Source: NIOZ-UU13 sp964653075 (GTDB lineage: Bacteria; Planctomycetota; Phycisphaerae; Sedimentisphaerales; Anaerobacaceae). From it: a stretch of 53,099 nt of DNA. Numbering within the stretch: position 1 is the first letter of the stretch; every line of letters begins with the position of its first letter. A program made the position numbers and the translations under genes. Below are positions 1 to 6,660 of this stretch, in pieces. The stretch spans positions 1 through 53,099 of the forward strand of contig CAZZAX010000022.1 in the NCBI GenBank assembly GCA_964653075.1, written 5' to 3'. The notes beneath the pieces were generated by a model that was not told the DNA's origin, did not search any database, and saw only the letters and a program-made list of their open reading frames with translations.

Positions 1-4
1 CTGT

Positions 5-40
5 CCTGAATAAGTCGAAGCCCTGAGCCTGGTCGAAGGG
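5..40. repeat. CCTGA...GTCGAAG degenerate tandem repeat
   Basis: CCTGAATAAGTCGAAG (5-20) is followed by CCTGAGCCTGGTCGAAG (22-38). The second copy lies in CCCTGAGCCTGGTCGAAGGG, a partly palindromic sequence that resembles the CCCTTCGAC-AGGCTCAGGG intergenic repeats I know from many environmental bacterial genomes. The resemblance is from memory, not from a search. Confidence 0.55.
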
Positions 41-301
41 GTAATCGAAGGATACTATTCACTAACAACCAAATACTAATGAATAAATACCAACGACTAT
101 TCACTATCGACCAGCGATTAATAATGAATATGCAGTTAAATAATGAAAAAGGTCTGTTATTCAAAGGAAAATTCACTAAAAGTTCGAAATGGTGTGTTCA
201 CGATTGAAAATTCCAGTTTATGCGCGGCTATGTTACTTTACGCTTGTTTTTGATGATTTACACACGGAAACTTATCACCCTGAAGGGTGTTTTCGTAAAA
301 A

Positions 302-544
302 CAAACCCAATTTTAAAAACATTAAAATTGGCGTAAGCTCTTTTGAGACAAGTAAATACGAAATTTTACCCGCTTGGCGGGGTGAAAAAACAAACCCAAT
401 CAAACCCAATTCAAAGCCAAAACAAACCCAATCCCCGAAAGTGCCAAAATGAACGCAAAATGTGCATATACAAAGGATTATGAAAATAAAAGTGATTGGA
501 CACTTGGTGAAAACAAACCCAATCAAAGCCAAAACAAACCCAAT
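302..544. repeat. CAAACCCAAT interspersed short repeat cluster
   Basis: CAAACCCAAT occurs at 302-311, 391-400, 401-410, 423-432, 514-523 and 535-544, mostly preceded by an A run (AAAA). The pattern creates spurious KTNPI/QTNPI-like peptides in all frames. Similar peptides are common among predicted proteins of planctomycete genomes, so this is probably a family-wide intergenic repeat and not coding sequence. Confidence 0.6.
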
Positions 545-604
545 TTCAAACAGGTCTTTGAAATTGGATCAAAGTGGCCGATTCAGGCAAGTTTTATCGG
601 TAAA

Positions 605-3145
605 TCACTCGATATATGCCCACTTATTTTCACTGTCCGGCCGGTACCAGAACAATTCCCAGTACTTCCGGTCAGTTTCAAAAACATCTATCGATTCCCG
701 GCTGAAATCGAGCTCCGCAGGCAAAACGCCGAATTTCTTCATCTCTCGAACGTACTGTTTATTGGGCTTAAACTCCGGTGTTCCGAACCTTGGCACGTTA
801 GTCAGCCGTTTCTTCTGCCTGGAGATGTCTCTCAGCAGAATCTGATAGGCGACGTCGTCTTTTCCACTGAATTGAGAGGGACAAGTCCCCCAGCCACCCG
901 CAGCCTTCGGAAGCGGTCCCAACAACAGAGGAGATTGTTCCGGCCGAGACATATTCAGCAGGACATGCGGGGAAAAGCGGTAATCGTCCTTGCGAACAAC
1001 GCGTTCGTAAGGGGCAGTTCCCAATTCTTTTACCAGTTTTCTGCGCTGCTGCTCCGACATCGTCAGGGGCAAAGGTGGCGCCTTGCCGTCCGGGCGATGA
1101 CACGTCCGGCATCGCTGGTTCATTCCCGGAGTACCGAATACCGCCCATGTCGCACCGTCCCGGCGCTGGTCATCGGCGTTGCGCAGCGCAGCATAAGTTC
1201 CGGCGTACGGCGCACCGCTTTCGAGCCACATCCAAATGGTCCGCCATTGCCCGGGTGTTACAGTAACATCGTAGTGAGAGCCATCGATTTTGCGTATAAG
1301 CTCACTCGCCGAAGAGCCAATTGTGCGTGGTTTCTGGTTGCCGAAACCGTTCCGGCCGTCGGCCACCTGGTCGGTCGCCAGGAGCGTGTAGTAAGCAATC
1401 GACCAGCAATATCCAAGGTCCTCGGTCAAAGATACCTGTCCCTGCCGGTCTTTGAAATTGTGACATTTTATACAGTGCTCATCCAGGATTGGCTGCACAT
1501 GCATTCGAAAATCAATTACGTCCGGAAGCCCTCGAAACGGCTCAATCTTACTGGGAGGCCGCCTTACAGCCGCAAGGGTATTACCTCCGGTCAAGACAGG
1601 TGTCATTGTGCGATTCTCATGGCATCCGACACAGCCCAGCACCTCACCCGGATGTACATTGGTGAAGCTCTGCATACGTTTGACGGACATGTCGTTCGCA
1701 TCCAGGGCAACAAACAGAACGGTACGACCGGCGGGAACCTCAAAATAGGCCGAGCCGTCCTCTTCCACCGGCACCGTACCCAAAACACGTTCAAGTATAA
1801 ATGTACCCAGCCACGATGTCAGATCCATCCCGCCGCTGAAATTTACCGGTTTCGGCAGGGCCTCCAATACAAGCAGTTTCTTTATCTGACCAGGCCGGAC
1901 TCTTTCCATATTCCGACCTGTGTACACATCGGCCAAAACCATGTGTCCTGTGGATCGGCTGTCATCTGTGCGGTCGGCCACAATCCTCTCCCGAGGCCGC
2001 TCAACCAGTGCTACAGGCTCATGGATATTCGCTTGCCCTTTATATGTCAAAACACGCGTCAGATTACCATCGCGAGTTCCGAGCAGGATTTGTTTATGAG
2101 AAGCCACTATAAAGTTGGTACTGTTAATCGGCCATGGATCGTTGAATGCAGGCTTACCGGTGATACGATGATAACCACGTCTATCATCCGGGCCGTACTT
2201 GGCTGTTATTGTACAAACGTATCCGCGATGATCAGAACGGCCGTGCCCCGGCGAATCTATCAGCAGCAGTTCGTCACTGTCCGGAACAGGTTTGGCATCA
2301 ATGAAGAGCGGATAGTGCTGCTGGTTGCCAAAGTAAGCCAATACATCGGTCCCATCGGGATTCATTATCCAAAGCTGATGGTATCCGACCTGGGACCGAT
2401 CCACATATTCCCATCGCGTATAAAGGATTCGCCCATCCGGCAGGACAGCCGGAGTGTTATCGTGTTCGAGATTGAAGGAGAGAGGACGGATGCTTCTGCC
2501 TTTTCTGTCGCAGCGAAACAGCGTTCCAACCTGAGTCATCCAGCAGCCCACCCAGCGTTTGCTCCGTGTCGAGACAAAGACTATATCATCGGTGGGCGAA
2601 TACGTTGCCTCAAAATCATCGTATGGTCCCTCAGTGACCCGCCTTAGTCCTTTACCATCAGATTCGATTTCGTACAGGTTGTAGTAGTCCGTTCCTGCCT
2701 TACGGTATGAGAACAGAATAGTCCGGCCATCGTAATGGACCTCCGGATCTCGTATGCCACCACCATCGCCGTCCATTAGAACTTTCACTTCACCAGTCTT
2801 CGTACTCAATTTGTAAAGCTTGCTCTCATCAGGCTTGCCATTGCCAGCATAAGCCTTGTGATTCTCATCGTCACAGTAGTAGCCAATGTTGGCATACCAG
2901 TGTGGATCATCGTAACCGAGCCTCGTCACAAAAACTACTTCTTCTATGTCCAGTCGGGCTAAACGCTCCAATCCTGTCTTATTTATAATGAATTGCTGCC
3001 TGGCGGCAGGCACCCTATTATAAACCCTCGGCTCGGGCTCAGCACCGGGTGCCTCGGCTACATAGCAGCACAAGCAAAACGTTAAAAGCAGGACCAATCC
3101 TAACAAACGGCAGGATAAATAGACACGGACTTGGTCTTTCGCCAT
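605..3145 (-). CDS. HzsA-related three-heme c-type cytochrome, secreted
   Basis: This 846-residue exported protein resembles the alpha subunit of hydrazine synthase in architecture but is surely not a proven hydrazine enzyme. I place the start at the ATG ending at 3145, because an AAGGAG site (3152-3157) sits 6 nt upstream and a signal peptide follows directly; a longer frame to 3199 has no such support. A TolB-like propeller region with NPDGT and LPDGRI-type blades covers roughly residues 60-440. Three heme-binding motifs follow: CVGCH at 505-509, CIKCH at 558-562 and CRTCH at 679-683. The segment between the first two (RPPSKIEPFRG, then QPILDEHC) matches the equivalent part of the protein at 17619-21086. 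It should act in the periplasm or paryphoplasm in electron transfer or an oxidative reaction; the substrate is unknown. It stands alone, downstream of umuC by 136 bases on the same strand. Confidence 0.85.
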   Translation of the reverse strand: MAKDQVRVYLSCRLLGLVLLLTFCLCCYVAEAPGAEPEPRVYNRVPAARQQFIINKTGLERLARLDIEEVVFVTRLGYDDPHWYANIGYYCDDENHKAYAGNGKPDESKLYKLSTKTGEVKVLMDGDGGGIRDPEVHYDGRTILFSYRKAGTDYYNLYEIESDGKGLRRVTEGPYDDFEATYSPTDDIVFVSTRSKRWVGCWMTQVGTLFRCDRKGRSIRPLSFNLEHDNTPAVLPDGRILYTRWEYVDRSQVGYHQLWIMNPDGTDVLAYFGNQQHYPLFIDAKPVPDSDELLLIDSPGHGRSDHRGYVCTITAKYGPDDRRGYHRITGKPAFNDPWPINSTNFIVASHKQILLGTRDGNLTRVLTYKGQANIHEPVALVERPRERIVADRTDDSRSTGHMVLADVYTGRNMERVRPGQIKKLLVLEALPKPVNFSGGMDLTSWLGTFILERVLGTVPVEEDGSAYFEVPAGRTVLFVALDANDMSVKRMQSFTNVHPGEVLGCVGCHENRTMTPVLTGGNTLAAVRRPPSKIEPFRGLPDVIDFRMHVQPILDEHCIKCHNFKDRQGQVSLTEDLGYCWSIAYYTLLATDQVADGRNGFGNQKPRTIGSSASELIRKIDGSHYDVTVTPGQWRTIWMWLESGAPYAGTYAALRNADDQRRDGATWAVFGTPGMNQRCRTCHRPDGKAPPLPLTMSEQQRRKLVKELGTAPYERVVRKDDYRFSPHVLLNMSRPEQSPLLLGPLPKAAGGWGTCPSQFSGKDDVAYQILLRDISRQKKRLTNVPRFGTPEFKPNKQYVREMKKFGVLPAELDFSRESIDVFETDRKYWELFWYRPDSENKWAYIE

Positions 3146-3281
3146 AACATGCTCCTTGTGGACGACACCACACAACTGACACCTAACTCTCTTGACCAAT
3201 ATCTTATGGCCTATTCATATGATTGTCAACATACCAAATCAGGGCAGACGCAGAACCCAACCACGACCTTATCCTATTGAT

Positions 3282-4547
3282 CTATGCTACTTCAGGAAGT
3301 TCATCCCAGCGGCTCGTATATCGATTAGAACGTCTTTTGAATTTAACTTTCCAAGATTGTCCCAAGCCTTCGGCGGCCCACTGCAACGGGCTGTTTAATC
3401 TGATATTTATGGCATCTACCGCCCGCATCAGCCGTTGAGCCTTCAATCTGTCAACGTTATCAAACAGGCCCTTTTGAGCCTGGTTTTCGGGCACAAGGCC
3501 GTTGAGTATAATCCCACATTTCTTGAACGCACAGCCCTTACGATATAACCTGTCGATACATCGGCAGGCATTGCGAATCAGCTCTATCGTATTGCCGGTA
3601 GCAACAGCAAACTCAACAGTATGAGAATTGAAATACCTATTCTCAATAAAACGGCTGGTCGTAACATAAACCGTCATTGCACCTGCAGCCAAGCCCTGGA
3701 CTCTTAACTTCTCCCCCGCCCTGGATGCGTAACTTGCTATGGCTTCTTTTAACTCTTTAACGGATTCTACCGGCTTGCCAAACATACGTGATACAGTAAT
3801 CGATTTTTTCGCAGGAGGATTTTGCTCCAACGGATAACAGCTAATGCCGCGCAGCTCATAAACGGTCCTCACCCCTACAACTCCGAATTTCTGCCTAATC
3901 CATCCAATATCCGTATTACTCAGGGCCAGAGCGGTCTTGATACCTGCGCCTTTTAATTTCAAGGCAGTTCTTATACCTACCGTCCACAGTTTTTCCACCG
4001 GAATTTCAGCCAGAACCATGTCCAGACAAGCAGAATCTGTTAAATCCAACACCCCATTTGCCCTTGTAGATTTTTTGGCGATCCTATTTGCTATCTTGGC
4101 CAGAGTTTTGGTTCGGGCGATACCTACAGTTACCGGCATGCCGGTCCATTGTTTGACAGTTTGCCGTAACTTTCTGCCATAATCGGTCAAAGAGCAGTTA
4201 AAACCATCAAGGTTCAAAAAGGCTTCGTCAATCGAATATATCTCTATATCAGGCGTAAAGACCGAGAGAGTCTCCATAACACGAGATGACATATCAGCAT
4301 AAAGAGTATAGTTCGATGAAAAGACCTCAACACTGTTTTTCCTCATAATCTCTTCAACTTCAAAGGCAGGAACCCCCATACCTATACCCAATGCCTTTGC
4401 TTCATTCGAGCGGGCCACAACACAGCCGTCGTTGTTCGATAATACCACTATCGGCCTGCCTTCCAGCTTAGGATTAAATACCCGCTCGCAGGAGGCATAA
4501 AAGTTATTACAGTCAACAAGGGCAAATATTTCTTTGGAACCCCGCAA
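3282..4547 (-). CDS. umuC: Y-family translesion DNA polymerase UmuC
   Basis: This 421-residue protein is the catalytic subunit of a DNA polymerase V-type enzyme, which copies past damaged bases after SOS induction. The metal-binding residues are Asp12 (in ALVDCNNFYASCE) and Asp107-Glu108 (SIDEAF), and the NNDGCVVARS palm/fingers signature is intact. Near residue 355 a QKGLF sequence fits a QxxLF sliding-clamp binding motif. The length is normal for UmuC (about 420). The start is unusual: the only in-frame candidate is TTG at 4545-4547, which lies within a small palindromic insertion. AAAGGG lies 8 nt upstream. Removing the insertion would restore ATG-AAA-GAA-ATA-TTT, overlapping the umuD stop. 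It is the last gene of the lexA-DUF72-umuD-umuC operon and should be repressed by LexA. Confidence 0.93.
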   Translation of the reverse strand: MRGSKEIFALVDCNNFYASCERVFNPKLEGRPIVVLSNNDGCVVARSNEAKALGIGMGVPAFEVEEIMRKNSVEVFSSNYTLYADMSSRVMETLSVFTPDIEIYSIDEAFLNLDGFNCSLTDYGRKLRQTVKQWTGMPVTVGIARTKTLAKIANRIAKKSTRANGVLDLTDSACLDMVLAEIPVEKLWTVGIRTALKLKGAGIKTALALSNTDIGWIRQKFGVVGVRTVYELRGISCYPLEQNPPAKKSITVSRMFGKPVESVKELKEAIASYASRAGEKLRVQGLAAGAMTVYVTTSRFIENRYFNSHTVEFAVATGNTIELIRNACRCIDRLYRKGCAFKKCGIILNGLVPENQAQKGLFDNVDRLKAQRLMRAVDAINIRLNSPLQWAAEGLGQSWKVKFKRRSNRYTSRWDELPEVA

Positions 4548-4561
4548 GGCGGGAACCCTTT
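4532..4561 (-). repeat. Small palindromic insertion at the umuC start, flanked by AAAG
   Basis: Read on the minus strand, the sequence is ATG-AAAG, then 22 nt with the core CCCGCCTTGCGGG and GGTTCC at both ends, then AAAG-AAATATTTGCC. Deleting one AAAG and the 22 nt (26 nt in all) joins ATGAAAGAAATATTTGCC, which reads MKEIFA in the UmuC frame and overlaps the umuD TGA. The insert is not a multiple of three, so the old ATG is now out of frame and a TTG in the hairpin serves as start. Confidence 0.6.
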
Positions 4562-4992
4562 CATAATGCGTGTATCACGTTGGTTACTACTCCCCATACC
4601 TGAAAGTCGGTATCTTCGGTGATTTGCCGGACAGAGTAGTTTTCATTTTCCGGCTCCAGAGTTATTTTCTTTTTCCCTATCCTGATTCTTTTGACGGTCA
4701 GCTCACCGTCTATGACCGCAATCACCACGCTTTTATCTCTTGGTTCAAGACTGCGGTCAACTACCAGAAGATCACCTGAATAAATCCCGGCTCCCGTCAT
4801 AGAACAGCCGGTAGCCCTTACAAAAAATGTCGCCGCCGGATTTTTAATCAAATACCTGTTTAAGTCGAGCTTGTCCTCTTCATAGTCGGCGGCCGGTGAA
4901 GGGAATCCCGCCGGCACCACCGCCTCGAAAAAAGATTGTCGATACTTTGTCGACAGGTCCGGTATGCAGATTGCTTCTTTTTTGGTTTTCAT
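4561..4992 (-). CDS. umuD: UmuD-type S24 self-cleaving protein
   Basis: This 143-residue protein is the accessory subunit of DNA polymerase V; after RecA-stimulated self-cleavage its short form joins UmuC. The cleavage site Ala28-Gly29 lies in VVPAGFPSPAADY, closely matching the FPSPAADY of E. coli UmuD, where the residue before glycine is cysteine. The catalytic Ser64 (TGCSM) and Lys101 (GELTVKR) are both present and correctly spaced, so it should be active. There is no DNA-binding domain, which separates it from the LexA two genes upstream. It begins 7 nt after the DUF72 gene and is followed by umuC. Confidence 0.92.
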   Translation of the reverse strand: MKTKKEAICIPDLSTKYRQSFFEAVVPAGFPSPAADYEEDKLDLNRYLIKNPAATFFVRATGCSMTGAGIYSGDLLVVDRSLEPRDKSVVIAVIDGELTVKRIRIGKKKITLEPENENYSVRQITEDTDFQVWGVVTNVIHAL

Positions 4993-4999
4993 ATCCTGA

Positions 5000-5860
5000 T
5001 TAAAAAAGCTGCTTATTTAAGGCTATTGCCTCCAGATTCGGATAAGTCCTCAAAAGCCCTTCGGGAACAAGTTGTTTTTGGCCGCTGATTAGTACCTTTA
5101 GCTCAAGTGCATTGGCAAGCTCAGCGCCTCGATAATGATTATTTGCAATAACAGTGAGCGTTTCAAAAGCTTTGGCTAATGCATCAACCCTCTGCTTTAT
5201 TTGAGTAAGCTCGTCCTCGTTGTAATAATAGTCGTAAGTTTCATCTCTGCCCGCTTTACTGAACCACTTTCCCACATTCCTGCCGTGCATCCTGAAATAA
5301 CCGTCCTTCCCTATCGTGCATTGCTGCATGTCAAAAGAGTTCCAGGTAGTGGGATAATCAAGATTGCAAACCGAAACTCCGAGCCCTTCTAAAAATTGCA
5401 AAGCATCCGGCATCTGCCACGACTTGTGCCTTACCTCCACCGCCAGGTCAAACGCCTCAGAAAAATTTCTTACTATCTCAGTCAAATGCCGCCGATTCCG
5501 GCTGGTATCGTCGAAGTCATACCTGAATTGGACCAGTAGATGCTTTAGCTTGCCTGCTTCGAGAAAAGGTTCGAAGCCTCTATGGAAATGCTTTACAATT
5601 TCCGCATCTATCCTGCCTTCATGAGTGAAACTTCGGTGCAGCTTCGCCGTAAAGAAAAAATCCTGGCGTTTCGAGGTCTTCTGGAGCCATGATTTTGTGG
5701 TTTTCTCAAACGGCGGCCGGTAAAAAGTGCTGTTAATCTCCAAACAATCCACAAACCTGCTTATATACTCAAGCTGGTCAATCTTCGAACTTGTATATAC
5801 TATCCCTTTCCAGTCCGGATACGACCAACCCGCTATGCCTATGTAAACCCGACCGGCCAT
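5000..5860 (-). CDS. DUF72 (YecE-like) TIM-barrel protein
   Basis: This 286-residue protein matches the DUF72/YecE family throughout: the IGIAGWSYPDWKG start, the EINSTFYRPP strand-loop, the AVEVRHKSW segment, the HGRN block and a Tyr-rich YDYYYNEDEL stretch before a C-terminal NNHYRGAELANAL segment. The family folds as a TIM barrel; its reaction is not established. Length is normal for the family. It lies 11 nt downstream of lexA and 7 nt upstream of umuD on the same strand, so it is almost surely transcribed as part of the SOS operon. That position suggests a link to DNA damage or nucleotide metabolism, but this is inference from context only. Confidence 0.9.
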   Translation of the reverse strand: MAGRVYIGIAGWSYPDWKGIVYTSSKIDQLEYISRFVDCLEINSTFYRPPFEKTTKSWLQKTSKRQDFFFTAKLHRSFTHEGRIDAEIVKHFHRGFEPFLEAGKLKHLLVQFRYDFDDTSRNRRHLTEIVRNFSEAFDLAVEVRHKSWQMPDALQFLEGLGVSVCNLDYPTTWNSFDMQQCTIGKDGYFRMHGRNVGKWFSKAGRDETYDYYYNEDELTQIKQRVDALAKAFETLTVIANNHYRGAELANALELKVLISGQKQLVPEGLLRTYPNLEAIALNKQLF

Positions 5861-5871
5861 TTTTGCCCCTT

Positions 5872-6486
5872 TTACAACATTCTAAAGCAGCCTGTTACCT
5901 TACCAATTATACGAACATTCTTCCGGCCCCGTCTTATGTATTTAGTTTTATATCCTGCTGCTCTGTTGGCCGGCTCCAGTGCTATCCTGTCTCGCCGGAC
6001 ATATATCCTTTTAACAGCAGCCTCATCATCCACCAGTACCACGCCGATTTGGCCATTTTCAATTTTTTGACTGGGCTGTACCACTACGTAGTCACCATCC
6101 ATAATACCTTCATCAACCATGCTATCGCCGACAACCTTTAGAATAAATCTATCCATAGACCGGCCAAACAGCTCCTTCAGGTCAACATACCCTTCGATAT
6201 TTTCCTCGGCTAATATTGGCTCCCCTGCTGCAACTCTACCTACAACCGGAATGCCGTCGGTTTGCCTTTTCTTTTCGAGATATTCCTTTGACAGTCTAAG
6301 TCCCCGATGGCCGCCCATGTTTACTAAATACCCCTTGTTCCTGAGATAATTGACAAGCTGATAAGCTGCATTCTGAGCAAGAGAAAACTGCTCAGCTACC
6401 TCTCTTTGACTCGGCGGCTTATTATCCCTCAGCCGCTTCTCGATAAACCTTAGCACTTTTAGCTGTTTTTCTGTCAGCGGTTCCAT
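5872..6486 (-). CDS. lexA: LexA repressor
   Basis: LexA represses SOS genes until RecA filaments trigger its self-cleavage. From the ATG ending at 6486 the product has 204 residues; a GTG two codons upstream is a less likely start. The N-terminal winged helix-turn-helix (about 1-65) begins LTEKQLKVLRFIEK. The cleavage site is Ala87-Gly88 (VAAGEP), the serine is Ser122 (GDSM) and the lysine is Lys159 (AAVKRI), all as expected. The recognition-helix region (SLAQNAAYQLVNYL) departs from the usual SxSTVxxHL pattern, which agrees with an unusual operator. It heads the lexA-DUF72-umuD-umuC operon and the dyad at 6516-6537 suggests autoregulation. Confidence 0.93.
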   Translation of the reverse strand: MEPLTEKQLKVLRFIEKRLRDNKPPSQREVAEQFSLAQNAAYQLVNYLRNKGYLVNMGGHRGLRLSKEYLEKKRQTDGIPVVGRVAAGEPILAEENIEGYVDLKELFGRSMDRFILKVVGDSMVDEGIMDGDYVVVQPSQKIENGQIGVVLVDDEAAVKRIYVRRDRIALEPANRAAGYKTKYIRRGRKNVRIIGKVTGCFRML

Positions 6487-6513
6487 AATCACTCATTTAA
6501 ATAACCTTATTAC

Positions 6514-6542
6514 AATATATGGTTATTTGACCATATAATCAA
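6514..6542 (-). promoter_or_regulatory. lexA operon promoter with overlapping palindromic operator
   Basis: On the minus strand, TTGATT (6537-6542) and TATATT (6514-6519) are separated by exactly 17 bp and read toward lexA. The spacer is filled by an inverted repeat TATATGGT-N6-ACCATATA (6516-6537) with 8-bp perfect arms. A repressor bound there would block both promoter boxes. The dyad is neither the E. coli (CTGT-N8-ACAG) nor the Gram-positive (GAAC-N4-GTTC) LexA box. Assignment to LexA is inference from position. Confidence 0.65.
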
Positions 6543-6660
6543 GGGGAAATTATAAATTTTTTCAGAAGTGCTTCACCAAGAATCGGTTTCGAGCTAAAAC
6601 GACTGTCAAAAGTGGTTTACCGCTGCGATTAAAAGAAATTTCCGGAGCGCAGAAACCGCG

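Larger units (their letters stand above)
1..604. other. Repeat-rich intergenic spacer
   Basis: I see no credible gene here. Open frames that cross the region encode Lys/Asn/Pro/Gln-rich low-complexity peptides generated by the repeats, and the frame that continues into 605-2647 on the plus strand is antisense to a clear protein gene. The spacer holds two degenerate 17-nt units (5-38), a direct repeat of ACTATTCACTA (54-64 and 96-106), a CCCGC-TTG-GCGGG hairpin (about 370-382) and six copies of CAAACCCAAT. Confidence 0.7.

Noticed and set aside
449..2647. 732-codon plus-strand open frame
   Set aside because: It lies almost fully antisense to the HzsA-related gene, which has heme motifs, a signal peptide and an AAGGAG site, and its own product has no domain.
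605..3145. True hydrazine synthase (anammox)
   Set aside because: No HzsB or HzsC gene or other anammox gene is present, and three heme motifs with a different C terminus argue for a relative.
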